64,000 nt of DNA from Amorphoplanes friuliensis DSM 7358 (GCF_000494755.1 NC_022657.1:7408001-7472000); one strand, 5' to 3'; positions 53,821 to 63,829 are shown, counted from the stretch's first letter. The notes: generated by a model not told the origin, from the letters alone. Numbers and translations are program-made.

Positions 53821-55286
53821 AGCTTTTTGTCAGTTACTGCCAGTACGAGGTGACCGCGGTCCCGGGCGCCCCGGGCCTGGAGATCTACACCCTCGGCGAC
53901 GACCTGCTGCACCTCAACGGCCCGAGCCGGCTGACCGGCTTCTGCGGCACCCACACCGGCTGGATCGACGCTCGCGCCCGCGTCCACAGCGAACCACCGG
54001 CGCGGGCCGAGGTGGGCTGGGACGCGATCAGCGAGGCGACTCTGTGGTGTCCCAGCGGCCGATTGTCGGTCGTCGGCCTGATGGGCGGCCTCACCGAGAC
54101 CCTCACCGACATCGCCGTCCCCCGCGGGCTGATCCGGGTACGCCTGCACGCGCGCAACCGTCTGCGTGAGGGTCTGCGCACCGACCACGACCCGCCCGAG
54201 CAGCACGAGATCCACGTCTGGGCGGTGGCCGACGAAACACCCTGGCGCACGCTGGTGGCCGACCCGCAGGCCCGCGAGTGGGAGCAGAAGCCGGCGAAGG
54301 CCGCCGAGTGGGCGATGCTGTCGCTGGTGCGGCGCCGGTCCGGCCGCCCGGCCCTGCTGGCGGCACTCCCGCCCGACCCGTACGAGGACAGCACCGGTCT
54401 GGCCCGGGTGGCCGTGGTGCGCCATCGGGCCGGTCCGGTCGAGCTGCCGGTCGGTGTGCTGCCGGTCGGCGACCTGGATATCCGGCTGGAACGGATCGAC
54501 GACACGACCTTGACGTGGTCGTGGGCCACCGCCGCGGACCCGATCTTCCCGAAGCCGCTGACCACCCTGCCGGACGAGGAGCCGAGCACCGTACGCCTGA
54601 CCTCGGGCCCCGACGGCTTCACGCTGCGGCACGAGGGTGTGCTCGGCCGGCACGCATCCGCCGTCGGACTGATCTGGGATCACCTGCTCGACGCTCCTGG
54701 GCCGCTGCCGTGGTCGGAACCCTTACGGGCGCAGGCGGCCAAGGCGGCAGCGCGGGCCGAGAGGTCGCGACGCCTCGCAGACGAGCGGGACGCCGCGCAG
54801 TGGGGAGGCCGCCCGCCGTCGGACCGCATGCGGAAGCTGCCCGGGAAGGCCCGATCGCTGGCACTGGTCGATCGCGCGGTACTGGACGCCCTCGAGACAC
54901 TGCCCGGCGCCCGGTGCCGCGAGGTGGCCTGCTGGGCGGCCCGCCGCGCGATGCGGGTGGCCGGGCTGGAAGGCATCGGGTGGATCGCGGAGATCCTCAC
55001 CGCCGCCGAGGCCGGACAGCCTTTACCTGAAAGCCTCGGCGTCGCCGGCTTCAACCGGCTGCTGTCCGATCCTGACGTGCCGCACACGACCGTCCCGATG
55101 CATCTCCCCGGGCACGGCGTGAGCGAGATCCTGCAGCAGGCCGCTGCCTTCCCGGCACTGACGGCTCTGGCGAACGACGATCCTCTGGGCGCCGCGATCG
55201 ATGCCGCCTACAACGCCGCACTTGCTCACGGCGACGACCGTGACCGCTTCCTCGCGGATCTGTTCGGTCGTGTTGGTCTGCGTTGA
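53817..55286 (+). CDS. Unknown 489-residue protein coupled to the LuxR regulator
   Basis: Starts at an ATGA overlap with the regulator's stop. The N-terminal part (about 1-120) is beta-rich: MKLFVSYCQYEVTAVPGAPG, then VSYCQYEV-like strands and LSVVGLMGGLTETLTDIAVP. The middle has a basic helical region (AQAAKAAARAERSRRLADER) and the C-terminus is helical. No membrane segment and no family I recognise; the N-terminus has a flavour of actinobacterial ligand-binding or effector domains. Its tight coupling to an ATP-binding LuxR regulator suggests it senses a signal or executes the response. Confidence 0.65.
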   Translation: MKLFVSYCQYEVTAVPGAPGLEIYTLGDDLLHLNGPSRLTGFCGTHTGWIDARARVHSEPPARAEVGWDAISEATLWCPSGRLSVVGLMGGLTETLTDIAVPRGLIRVRLHARNRLREGLRTDHDPPEQHEIHVWAVADETPWRTLVADPQAREWEQKPAKAAEWAMLSLVRRRSGRPALLAALPPDPYEDSTGLARVAVVRHRAGPVELPVGVLPVGDLDIRLERIDDTTLTWSWATAADPIFPKPLTTLPDEEPSTVRLTSGPDGFTLRHEGVLGRHASAVGLIWDHLLDAPGPLPWSEPLRAQAAKAAARAERSRRLADERDAAQWGGRPPSDRMRKLPGKARSLALVDRAVLDALETLPGARCREVACWAARRAMRVAGLEGIGWIAEILTAAEAGQPLPESLGVAGFNRLLSDPDVPHTTVPMHLPGHGVSEILQQAAAFPALTALANDDPLGAAIDAAYNAALAHGDDRDRFLADLFGRVGLR

Positions 55287-55317
55287 CACATGAATTGATG
55301 TGAGTCAATGTGATGGC

Positions 55318-58299
55318 ATGCAGCCGTCACGCCGGAGTTTTCTCAAGGTGGCCGGACTGGCCGTGGGTGTGCCGGCGCTGCCCCTCGGCCGCGCTCTGGC
55401 CGACGAGACGTTGACGGACTACGGCAGCCACGTCGTCGACTCGCGCAGCCTGACGGTGACCAGTTCGACCGGGCAACAGCTCAGGATCACCGCGTACGGG
55501 GGGCATGTCGTCCGGGTCCGCGCTGTCCGCAACGGTGAGGTGTTTTTTGCCGACAACCGTTACGAGATGGTCGATCCGGCGAGTCACTCCGGAATGGGCG
55601 GCACGCTGCAGGTGACCGAGAGCGGTGACGCGTTCACCATCACGACCGCGCCGGCCGACGGTGTCCGGGTGGTGCTGCGGAAGAGCCCGCTCCGCGTGGA
55701 GTTCTCCAGCAGGAACGACAACGCCGCGCTGGTCAGGGAGGACACCACCCACAGTGTGAGCTGGGGTGGCACCGTGGTCCGGCAGACGTTCACTCCCCCC
55801 GCTGCCGGCGAGCGCTTCGTCAAGGCCGGGCACGGTCTGTACGGACGCGCCCCGAAGGTGGACCGCACCGGCGACATCGTCTCGCACAACTACGGCCTGC
55901 AGTCCAGCCACGTCGACCAAGCGCCCGCGATCGTCCCGATGTACCTGTCCTCACGGGGTTATGCGGTCTTCTTCAACACCACGTTCGACACCACCTTCAA
56001 CTTCGGGAACGGCGGCACGTACGAGTTCTCCGCCGACGGGCACGGCGCGTCCGGCGCCCGGCCGCAACTCGACTACTTCCTCATCAAGGGGCCTGAGTTC
56101 CCGAAACTGCTCGACCGGTACACGCAGCTGACCGGGCGGCCACGCTTCCCACGGCTGGGTATGTTCGGCCTTCAGCTGTCGGACAAGAACTTCCCGGCCG
56201 TCAGCGATCAGAGCTGGTGGACGTCACGGATCACCGCACTGCGCGATGCGGGGTTCCCCCTCGACGTCCAGGTGCACGACAACCGCTGGCGGGCCGGCAC
56301 CGGCGCGTGGGGCGGGTCGTGGTTCGAGTTCAGCCCCGAGCGCTGGCCCGATCCGGCCGCCTTCAAACGCTGGGCCGACGAGCACGGGATCCTCACCACG
56401 CTGGACTACAACCGCAACAACTCCAACGAGATGGCCGGCTGGGTCGGTGGTCCGCCTCCGGGTTACAGCTTCCGCCCGGCGGACCTGGCCGGGGTCGCCG
56501 ACAACGACGCCGTACCGGACTGGAGCAACCCGGCCACGCGCGCCTGGGCCTGGAACGTGTTCTGGACCAAGGCTTTCAATCCCGCCCTCGGTTTTCCGGG
56601 TGACGCGTTGTGGATCGACGAGCCGGACGAGATGGGCCCGATCCCCTACGACGCGCTCGCCGCGAACGGCCAGCGATGGTCGGAGCTGCGCAACGCGTTT
56701 TTCCTCTACTGCCAGAAGGCCGCCGGCCAGGAGGGCTGGGATCCGGCCACCGCGGGCCACATCGGGCACACTCGCCGGCCGTGGATCTTCACCCGTGGGG
56801 CGACGGCCGGTCAGCAACGCTACGGCCACCTGTGGACGGGTGACATCAACTCCGACTACACGGAGATGCAGGAACAGATCCGCGGCATGCAGAACGCCGG
56901 ACTGGGCGGTTTCCCCTTCGCCAACATCGACGCCGGCGGCTTTTTCGGCGCGGTCATCTCCGACGGCCTCTACCGCAACTGGGTGGCCGCGTGGGCGAGC
57001 ACGTCACCGATCTGGCGGCCGCACTCCAACGGCGACACCGGTGCGCAGGGCCTCGCCGCGTCCCGCTGGCCCATCGACCAGGGCACAGCCAGCAGGACCG
57101 AGTTCCTCCGGTACGCCAGAGTGCGCTACACCCTGCTCCCGTACCTCTACACGATCGCCCACACAGCCCACGCGACCGGCGTGCCGATGGCCCGGGCCAT
57201 GGTGATCGACCACCAGCACAACCCGATGGCGTACACCCACGACCTGCAGTACCTGTGGGGTCCGTCGATCATCGTGATGCCGGTGACCACGGACACCGAC
57301 GGTGCTGTTCAGCGTGTCTGGCTGCCCGCCGGCGACACCTGGTACGACTTCTGGTCCGACGCGCAGAACGTGGGCTCGGACAGCACCGAGAAGAGATACG
57401 TCACCAGCACGGGCGAGATCATCATGTACGTCCGCGCGGGCAGCATCCTGCCGAAGTACCGGTACGCCCAGAGCACGGCGTTCCTCGACAAGTCCCAGCT
57501 GGAACTCGAGGTCTACACCGGCCAGGACGGCTCCTTCACCCTGTACGAGGACGACGGCGTGACCGAGGAGTTCCGCATCAGCAACGCCGCCGCCACAACT
57601 GGGCTCACCTACACCCACGCCGCGCTTCGCGTGGTGGTCGCCCACCCGGCCGGCACCTATCGCGGCGCCCCGGCCGCACGCCGCTACGTCGTTCGCCTGC
57701 ACGGCCTGACGGCACCGATCGGTATGCGGGTCGGCGCCGGCGCGAACCTGCCCGCCTTCACCGGCGAGTCCGCAGCCATCCTCAACGGCAGCGGCCAGGT
57801 CTGGAACGCGGCCCGCAGGATCCTCACGGTTGTCACCCCCATGATCAACGTCAGTGCGGGCGGTGGTGTCGCGGCGACCGTCGAGCCCAGCGGCGCGGCC
57901 TTCCCGGCCCCGTCGCGGCAGGTCGTGTACGAGGCCGAGGACGCCACCCGGAGCGGGGCCACACTCGCCTCGCAGCACAACGGGTACACCGGCAACGGCT
58001 ACGCCGACTTCACCAACGCCACCGGCGACCACGTCGAGTGGACCGTCCCCGTGGCGGCGGGCGGTGTGCAACCGCTCGGCTTCCGTTACGCCAACGGCGG
58101 GACCACCGACCGCCCGCTGCGCATCTCGGTGAACGACACCATCGTCGCCGCCCACCTGTCCTGCCCGCCCACGGGCTCCTGGAAGACGTGGCGAACAGCC
58201 ACCGTCACCGTCTCCCTGCCCGCGGGCACCGCAGTCCGGATCCGCGCCACCACCACGGGAGCGAGTGGCGCCAACCTCGACAGCCTCAGCGTCGGCTGA
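55318..58299 (+). CDS. Tat-exported GH31 glycoside hydrolase with C-terminal CBM35-like domain
   Basis: A 993-residue secreted alpha-glucosidase/alpha-xylosidase-type enzyme. The start MQPSRRSFLKVAGLAVGVPA is a twin-arginine signal. The catalytic (beta/alpha)8 barrel has DVQVHDNRWR early, DALWIDEPDEMGP with the likely nucleophile Asp, and HLWTGDINSDYTEMQEQIRG with the acid/base Asp. A C-terminal domain from about residue 870 (VVYEAEDATRSGATL, then NGYTGNGYADFTNATGDHVE) is a CBM35-like sugar-binding module. ATG 55318 fits the Tat signal; GTG 55300 is the longer alternative. It may use alpha-linked oligosaccharides outside the cell. Exact substrate is not predictable. Confidence 0.9.
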   Translation: MQPSRRSFLKVAGLAVGVPALPLGRALADETLTDYGSHVVDSRSLTVTSSTGQQLRITAYGGHVVRVRAVRNGEVFFADNRYEMVDPASHSGMGGTLQVTESGDAFTITTAPADGVRVVLRKSPLRVEFSSRNDNAALVREDTTHSVSWGGTVVRQTFTPPAAGERFVKAGHGLYGRAPKVDRTGDIVSHNYGLQSSHVDQAPAIVPMYLSSRGYAVFFNTTFDTTFNFGNGGTYEFSADGHGASGARPQLDYFLIKGPEFPKLLDRYTQLTGRPRFPRLGMFGLQLSDKNFPAVSDQSWWTSRITALRDAGFPLDVQVHDNRWRAGTGAWGGSWFEFSPERWPDPAAFKRWADEHGILTTLDYNRNNSNEMAGWVGGPPPGYSFRPADLAGVADNDAVPDWSNPATRAWAWNVFWTKAFNPALGFPGDALWIDEPDEMGPIPYDALAANGQRWSELRNAFFLYCQKAAGQEGWDPATAGHIGHTRRPWIFTRGATAGQQRYGHLWTGDINSDYTEMQEQIRGMQNAGLGGFPFANIDAGGFFGAVISDGLYRNWVAAWASTSPIWRPHSNGDTGAQGLAASRWPIDQGTASRTEFLRYARVRYTLLPYLYTIAHTAHATGVPMARAMVIDHQHNPMAYTHDLQYLWGPSIIVMPVTTDTDGAVQRVWLPAGDTWYDFWSDAQNVGSDSTEKRYVTSTGEIIMYVRAGSILPKYRYAQSTAFLDKSQLELEVYTGQDGSFTLYEDDGVTEEFRISNAAATTGLTYTHAALRVVVAHPAGTYRGAPAARRYVVRLHGLTAPIGMRVGAGANLPAFTGESAAILNGSGQVWNAARRILTVVTPMINVSAGGGVAATVEPSGAAFPAPSRQVVYEAEDATRSGATLASQHNGYTGNGYADFTNATGDHVEWTVPVAAGGVQPLGFRYANGGTTDRPLRISVNDTIVAAHLSCPPTGSWKTWRTATVTVSLPAGTAVRIRATTTGASGANLDSLSVG

Positions 58300-58456
58300 C
58301 CGGCAGTTCCACCGGTCGGTGGGTGACGGTCCGCCATCCGGTTGGTCCGGCTGGATCGACCGGCGGGAAGCAGGTCCCGTCCACTGACGAATACCGGGAA
58401 AGGTGCAGGTCGTCGAGGGTTGAGGGTGTCGGACGGACACCCGGAAGGACACCCAG

Positions 58457-59365
58457 ATGGCTTCGGTGATCGAGGTTCAGCACCTGCACAAACGTTACGG
58501 CGACACCGTCGCCGTCGACGACCTTTCTCTCACCGTCGAGGAGGGTGAGATCCTCGGGATTCTCGGCCGCAACGGCGCCGGGAAGACCACCACTGTCGAG
58601 TGTGTCGAGGGCCTCCGCGCCCCCGACCGCGGCCAGATCACGGTGTGCGGGTTCGATCCGCGTCGTGACCGCGCCGAGGTGACCCGGCTGCTCGGGGTTC
58701 AGCTTCAGGACGGCCGGCTTCCGGATCGGCTCCGGGTCGCCGAGGCCCTCGAGCTCTACAGCTCGTTCTATCCCCGGCCGGCCGACTGGCGCGGCCTGAT
58801 GGATTCGCTCGGTCTCACCGCCAAAGCACAGACCCGGTACGCCAAACTGTCCGGCGGTCAGAAGCAGCGCCTGTCGATCGCGCTGGCTCTTGTCGGCAAT
58901 CCGCGGGTGGCGATTCTCGACGAGCTCACCACCGGGCTCGATCCGCAGGCGCGCCGTGAAACCTGGGATCTGATCGAGGATGTTCGTGCCCGCGGGGTGA
59001 CGATCGTGCTGGTCACGCATTTCATGGCGGAGGCCGAGCGGTTGTGCGACCGGGTGGCGTTGATCGATGCCGGCCGGGTGGTCACCGTGGACACGCCGGC
59101 CGGCCTGGCCGCGCAGGCGCACCTCGGGCAGCGCATCCAGTTCCGCCCGTCGCGGCCGTTCGACGACAGTCTGCTGCTGGGCCTGCCGGACGTCACCGGT
59201 GTCACCCGGCGCGGCGATCTTGTCATCGTCGACGGCACCGACAACGCGCTCACCGCCGTCACGGCTGTTCTCGGCCGTAACCAGATCACGGCCGAACGGC
59301 TGCGGGTCGAGCAGGCCAGCCTCGAGGACGCGTTCGTCCACCTGACCACGAAGCGTCCGGCGTGA
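58457..59365 (+). CDS. ABC transporter ATP-binding protein (DrrA-like)
   Basis: A 302-residue ATPase of the drug/antibiotic exporter class. Walker A in LGRNGAGKTTTVECVEG, Q-loop in VQLQDGRLPD, signature LSGGQKQRLSIAL, Walker B in VAILDELTTGLDPQAR and the switch His in VTHFMAEAERLCDRVALID. The C-terminal extension (~80 residues, LEDAFVHLTTK at the end) is typical of DrrA-type subunits. It starts the operon ATPase-permease-kinase-regulator. Confidence 0.93.
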   Translation: MASVIEVQHLHKRYGDTVAVDDLSLTVEEGEILGILGRNGAGKTTTVECVEGLRAPDRGQITVCGFDPRRDRAEVTRLLGVQLQDGRLPDRLRVAEALELYSSFYPRPADWRGLMDSLGLTAKAQTRYAKLSGGQKQRLSIALALVGNPRVAILDELTTGLDPQARRETWDLIEDVRARGVTIVLVTHFMAEAERLCDRVALIDAGRVVTVDTPAGLAAQAHLGQRIQFRPSRPFDDSLLLGLPDVTGVTRRGDLVIVDGTDNALTAVTAVLGRNQITAERLRVEQASLEDAFVHLTTKRPA

Positions 59366-59394
59366 TCCCGCAGCGGGAGAGAGAAGGCACGATC

Positions 59395-60129
59395 ATGTCT
59401 GTTGCCCTGGTCAAGGTCGAGATGAAGCTCAGCGTCCGCGACAAGGTCGGGCCCCTGTGGGGTGTCGGCTTCCCGCTGATCCTGCTGATCATCCTGGGCA
59501 GCATCCCGGCGATGCGAAAACCCGAGGAGGCCAACGGCGGGCTCACCACGTTCGAGCTCTACGTCCCTGTCCTGATCCTGTTCAACATCGCGATGCTGGC
59601 CCTGATCTCGTTGCCGAACACCCTCGCCGGCTACCGCGAGTACGGCGTTCTGAGGCGGATGCGGACCACACCGGTCGGTCCGGCGCGGGTGCTCGCGGCC
59701 CAGTTGCTGTCCAACCTGGCGATCGCTGTCGTGGCCGCGTTCCTGTTCCTGGCGGTGGCCGGTGTGGCCTTCGGTGTCGACCTGCCGGACAACCTTGCCG
59801 GCTTTGTCGCGGCCTGGCTGGTCGTGGCGGCCGCGCTGCTGTCGATCGGCATGCTGATCACCGCCGTGGCCCCCGGACGCGGGGCTGCGACGGCGATCGG
59901 AACCGTGCTGTACTTCCCGATGATGTTCTTCGCCGGGCTGTGGGTGCCGATCACGCAGATGCCGCCGCTGCTCCGCGACATCGCCCATCTCACCCCGCTC
60001 GGCGCGGGCATGCAGGCCTTCCAGGACGCGTACGCGGGGAGTTTCCCGTCCGCCCAGCCGTTGCTGGTCCTGCTCGGCTATGCGCTGGTGTGCTCGACGA
60101 TCGCCGTCCGCACGTTCCGCTGGGAATAG
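59395..60129 (+). CDS. ABC-2 type transporter permease
   Basis: A 244-residue membrane subunit with about six segments: FPLILLIILGSIPAM, then LYVPVLILFNIAMLALISLP, LLSNLAIAVVAAFLFLAVAG, LVVAAALLSIGMLITAV, TVLYFPMMFFAGLWVPIT, and a last one near the C-terminus. The central GYREYGVLRRMRTTPVGPAR loop is the coupling helix motif of ABC-2 permeases. ATG 59395 follows GAGAGAGAAGG. It pairs with the upstream ATPase to export an unknown substrate. Confidence 0.9.
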   Translation: MSVALVKVEMKLSVRDKVGPLWGVGFPLILLIILGSIPAMRKPEEANGGLTTFELYVPVLILFNIAMLALISLPNTLAGYREYGVLRRMRTTPVGPARVLAAQLLSNLAIAVVAAFLFLAVAGVAFGVDLPDNLAGFVAAWLVVAAALLSIGMLITAVAPGRGAATAIGTVLYFPMMFFAGLWVPITQMPPLLRDIAHLTPLGAGMQAFQDAYAGSFPSAQPLLVLLGYALVCSTIAVRTFRWE

Positions 60130-60140
60130 GGGTGCCGACC

Positions 60141-61376
60141 ATGGCGACGACCGGACCCGGGCGGCCACCGCACCTGTTGGTGACCGTCGCTCCGTACACG
60201 TTGCTGGTGCTCCTGGCAGTTTTCACGACGATCACGAACCATGCGGACACCGGCTCGCTGCTGATCAATCTGGGGCTGTGCGGGGCAACCGCGGTGTGGA
60301 TGCTGGTCATGTTCACGCTGCGGCCCTCCCGGTGGGGGCAGCCCCTGGCGATGGGCGTGTTCCTCACCGGGCTGGTGCTGCTCTCCGCCCTGCTGGTGCT
60401 CCGGGAGGCCGCGTTCGGGTTCTTCACCCCGGCCGTCTACATCTACGCCTTCACCGTCGTCCGGTGGCCGTGGCGGCTGACGGTCGTCGCGGCCACCGCG
60501 GTGGTGGCCGCCACCGCGCAGGCCTCCACGGTGGACAAGTCGTCCACCCTCGGGCTGGCCATCACCGTGATCATCGTGCTGCTCAACCTGATCCTCATGG
60601 GCGGTGTGGCGTGGTTCCTCCGGGTCGACGAGAAGGAGGGCTCGCAGCGCGATCAGGCGCTCGCCGAGCTCAGCCGGGCCAACCACCTCCTCGAGGCGAC
60701 GCTGGCCGAGAACGCCGGCCTGCACCAGCAACTGCTCACCCGGGCCCGGGAGGCGGGCATCCTCGACGAACGCCGGCGGATGGCGCGGGAGATCCACGAC
60801 ACCCTGGCGCAGGGGCTGACCGGCATCATCACGCAGCTCCAGGCGGCCGAGCAGCTCCACGAGGTGCCCGAGCAGTGGCAACGGCCGTTCGCGGCGGTGA
60901 AGAGCCTGGCCCGGGAGAGCCTGAAGGAGGCGCGGCGTTCGGTCCACGCGCTGCGGCCCGAGTCCCTGGAGACGGCCCGCCTCAGCGAGGCGCTCACCGG
61001 CGTCGCCGACCGCTGGTCCCAGGTGAACGGGCTCGCCGTCCAGGTCACCACCACCGGTACGGTGCGGCCGATGGCACCGGAGGCCGAGTTCGCGATGCTG
61101 CGGACGGCGCAGGAGGCGCTGGCCAATGTGGCCAAGCACGCCCGCGCCGGCCGTGTCGGCGTGACCCTGTCCTACCTCGAGGACACGGTGGCTCTCGACG
61201 TCCGCGACGACGGCAACGGCTTCGACCCCGCGGGCGGTCCGGCCGGCGGGTTCGGCCTGACGATCATGCGGCAGCGCATCGAGGCGCTGTCCGGACAACT
61301 GCTGATCGAGTCGGAGCCCGGTGCCGGCACCGGGATCTCGGCGTCCCTTCCGCTGCCGGCCGGGAGCCCCGCATGA
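60141..61376 (+). CDS. Sensor histidine kinase (NarX/DesK-like)
   Basis: A 411-residue kinase: about five to six N-terminal membrane segments (residues 10-165), a short coiled coil, then a HisKA_3 domain with the phospho-His in DERRRMAREIHDTLAQGLTG, and a HATPase domain with RTAQEALANVAKHARAG, LDVRDDGNGFDPA and GGFGLTIMRQRIEAL. ATG 60141 is seven bases after AGGGG; GTG 60132 is an alternative. It is in the exporter operon, and its stop overlaps the regulator's start, so the system probably senses the exporter's substrate. Confidence 0.92.
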   Translation: MATTGPGRPPHLLVTVAPYTLLVLLAVFTTITNHADTGSLLINLGLCGATAVWMLVMFTLRPSRWGQPLAMGVFLTGLVLLSALLVLREAAFGFFTPAVYIYAFTVVRWPWRLTVVAATAVVAATAQASTVDKSSTLGLAITVIIVLLNLILMGGVAWFLRVDEKEGSQRDQALAELSRANHLLEATLAENAGLHQQLLTRAREAGILDERRRMAREIHDTLAQGLTGIITQLQAAEQLHEVPEQWQRPFAAVKSLARESLKEARRSVHALRPESLETARLSEALTGVADRWSQVNGLAVQVTTTGTVRPMAPEAEFAMLRTAQEALANVAKHARAGRVGVTLSYLEDTVALDVRDDGNGFDPAGGPAGGFGLTIMRQRIEALSGQLLIESEPGAGTGISASLPLPAGSPA

Positions 61377-62026
61377 CCGAGCCCACGATCCGTCTGCTGA
61401 TCGTGGACGACCACCCCGTCGTCCGCAACGGCCTGAGCAGCATGTTCGCCGCCGCCCCCGGCTTCGAGGTGCTGGGTGAGGCCGCCGACGGCGCCGAGGC
61501 CGTGGAGCTGGCCGAACGTCTCCGGCCCGACGTCGTCCTGATGGATCTGCGCATGCCGGGCATGGACGGCCTGACCGCGATCACCGAACTGGCCCGTCGC
61601 GGCGTCACCGCGAGGGTGCTCGTGCTGACCACCTACGACACCGACGCCCACGTCCTGCCCGCGATCGAGGCGGGAGCCACCGGCTACCTGCTCAAGGACG
61701 CACCCCGCGAGGAGCTCCTCCGCGGCGCACGGGCCGCCGCCCGGGGCGAGTCCGTGCTGTCACCCTCGGTGGCGGCGTGGCTGATGAACAGGGTCCGCAC
61801 CCCCGCCCCGCAGCTGCTCAGCCGCCGCGAGATGGAGGTCCTCGAGCTGGTGGCGGCCGGAAACACCAACCGGGAGGCAGCCGGTCGCCTCTTCATCACC
61901 GAGGCCACGGTCAAGAGCCACCTGCTCAGCATCTACGCCAAACTCGGCGTCCGCGACCGCGCCGCCGCCGTGACGGAAGCTTTCAACCAGCGACTGCTCA
62001 CCCCCCAGCCACCGACCCAATCCTGA
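61373..62026 (+). CDS. NarL/LuxR response regulator
   Basis: A 217-residue regulator: receiver with LLIVDDHPVVRNGLSSMFAA (intact acidic pair), VVLMDLRMPGMDG (phospho-acceptor Asp), VLVLTTYDTDA and YLLKDAPREEL; LuxR HTH with LSRREMEVLELVAAGNTNRE, then ITEATVKSHLLSIYAKLGVR. It partners with the kinase encoded by the overlapping upstream gene and probably controls the exporter operon. Confidence 0.93.
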   Translation: MTEPTIRLLIVDDHPVVRNGLSSMFAAAPGFEVLGEAADGAEAVELAERLRPDVVLMDLRMPGMDGLTAITELARRGVTARVLVLTTYDTDAHVLPAIEAGATGYLLKDAPREELLRGARAAARGESVLSPSVAAWLMNRVRTPAPQLLSRREMEVLELVAAGNTNREAAGRLFITEATVKSHLLSIYAKLGVRDRAAAVTEAFNQRLLTPQPPTQS

Positions 62027-62049
62027 GCGGTTGGCGTTATCGTTCAGCG

Positions 62050-62868
62050 GTGGATGAGACCAGCGCGGCCGCCCCCAAGATCGATCCGAGCGAGCCGCAC
62101 CCGGCCCGGCGATACAACTACTGGCTCGGGGGCAAGGACAACTTCGCCGCCGACCGGGCGTCCGGCGACGAGCTCCAGCGGCTCTTCCCCAAGGTACGGC
62201 TCGGCGCGCTGGCCAACCGCTCCCTCCTGCAGCGGGCCACCCGGTTCCTCGCGGAGGAGGCCGGCATCCGGCAGTTCCTCGACATCGGTACGGGTCTGCC
62301 GACCGCCGACAACACCCACGAGGTGGCCCAGCGGTACGCCCCCGACAGCCGCATCGTCTACGTCGACAACGACCCGCTCGTCATGGTCCACGCGCGCGCC
62401 CTGCTCGACAGCAGCCCCGAGGGCCGGACGGCTTATATCGAGGCCGACCTCAACGATCCCGAGTCCATCCTCTCGGACCCGGTGCTGCACGAGACGCTCG
62501 ACCTGCAGCAGCCGGTCGGCCTGATGCTGATCGCCGTCCTCCACTTCATCCACGGGAACGGCGCCGCCAAGCCGATCGTCAGCAAGCTCCTCGACGCCCT
62601 GCCGCCGGGCAGCTACCTGGTCGCGACCCACGCCACCTCCGACTTCGGCACGCCGGAGCAGCAGGCGCTCTACCAGCAGCTCATCGAGCAGGGAAAGTCC
62701 GACGTCTGGACCCGCAGCCGCGAGGAGTTCACCGACCTCTTCGAGGGCCTCGAGCTCGTCGAGCCGGGCGTGGTCCCGGCCAGCGAATGGCGCCCGGACC
62801 CCGACCTCGAGATCCCCGAACGCTCGGACATCAACATCTGGACCGCGGTCGGCCGCAAGGGCCACTGA
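62050..62868 (+). CDS. SAM-dependent methyltransferase of the actinobacterial PF04672 family
   Basis: A 272-residue protein with the family signature RYNYWLGGKDNFAADRASGD near the N-terminus, then IRQFLDIGTGLPTADNTHEV (SAM motif I), RIVYVDNDPLVMVHARALLD, and MLIAVLHFIHGNGAAKPIVS. These are abundant in Streptomyces and Actinoplanes with unknown substrates. GTG 62050 is the family's start position. Confidence 0.9.
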   Translation: MDETSAAAPKIDPSEPHPARRYNYWLGGKDNFAADRASGDELQRLFPKVRLGALANRSLLQRATRFLAEEAGIRQFLDIGTGLPTADNTHEVAQRYAPDSRIVYVDNDPLVMVHARALLDSSPEGRTAYIEADLNDPESILSDPVLHETLDLQQPVGLMLIAVLHFIHGNGAAKPIVSKLLDALPPGSYLVATHATSDFGTPEQQALYQQLIEQGKSDVWTRSREEFTDLFEGLELVEPGVVPASEWRPDPDLEIPERSDINIWTAVGRKGH

Positions 62869-62995
62869 CGGGTCGCTTGTCCCCCGTACGAGCTACAGGG
62901 AAGTGTCCACCGAGCGGTGACTTTTTCGGGGCCGCGGATCCCTAGCGTTTGACTCAGCCGCGGCGCTCCCGTCGCGGGTTCGCGGAGGAGTCGTC

Positions 62996-63829
62996 GTGCG
63001 TTTCTTGAAGCAGTTCCTGGCCGTTGCGGCAGTCGCTTTTGCCGGCGGTCAGGCCATCACCGCGGTGCAGGGGAACGCCTGGCTCAGCCTGGTCGTCGGG
63101 ACCGTGACGGCCGTGGCCGCGGTGCTCGTCTACGCGTGGGTGGTCCGCAGGACCGAAAGCCGGGCGCCCGTGGAGGTGGCTCGCAGCGGTGCCGGCCGGC
63201 GGATCGTCCGCGGGGTGCTGATCGGTTTTGCGATGTTCGCCGCGGTCATCGTCAACATCGCTTTTCTCGGCGATTACCACGTCACCGGGATCGGCTCGGT
63301 GACCGGCGCGATCGGGTTGCTCGGGTTCATGGCCGCCGCCGCGGTGACCGAGGAGTTGCTGTTCCGGGGCGTTCTCTTCCGCCTCGTCGAGGAACGCACC
63401 GGCACGTGGATCGCGCTGCTCCTGACCGGTGTCGTCTTCGGTCTGATGCACCTGGCCAACCCCGACGCCAGCCTGTGGGGTGCGATCGCCATCTCGATCG
63501 AGGCCGGGTTCATGCTCGCCGCCTGCTACGCCGCCACCCGTACGCTGTGGGTGCCGATCGGTCTGCACTTCGGGTGGAACTTCGCCGCAGGCGGGATCTT
63601 CAGCGTTGTCGTCTCGGGCAACGGTGAGTCGAAGGGCCTGCTGGACACCACGATGTCCGGCCCGTCCCTGGTGACCGGGGGTGACTTCGGGCCGGAGGGC
63701 AGCCTCTACACGGTGGCGGCGGGTGTGGTGCTGACGCTGGTGTTCATGTGGCTGGCCCGCCGTCGCGGTCAGATCGTCCCTCGTCGCCGCCGCGCGGCCG
63801 GCGACCCGGCGACCGTTACAGTCAGCTGA
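62996..63829 (+). CDS. CPBP-family intramembrane glutamic endopeptidase
   Basis: A 277-residue membrane protease with about eight segments. The Abi/CPBP motifs are present: AAVTEELLFRGVLFRLVEER (EExxxR), VVFGLMHLANP (FxxxH) and GLHFGWNFAAGG (HxxxN). Family members process prenylated or bacteriocin-related peptides or act in immunity; the role here is unknown. GTG 62996 has a GGAGGAG ribosome binding site. The stop overlaps the start of the next gene (TGATG). Confidence 0.9.
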   Translation: MRFLKQFLAVAAVAFAGGQAITAVQGNAWLSLVVGTVTAVAAVLVYAWVVRRTESRAPVEVARSGAGRRIVRGVLIGFAMFAAVIVNIAFLGDYHVTGIGSVTGAIGLLGFMAAAAVTEELLFRGVLFRLVEERTGTWIALLLTGVVFGLMHLANPDASLWGAIAISIEAGFMLAACYAATRTLWVPIGLHFGWNFAAGGIFSVVVSGNGESKGLLDTTMSGPSLVTGGDFGPEGSLYTVAAGVVLTLVFMWLARRRGQIVPRRRRAAGDPATVTVS

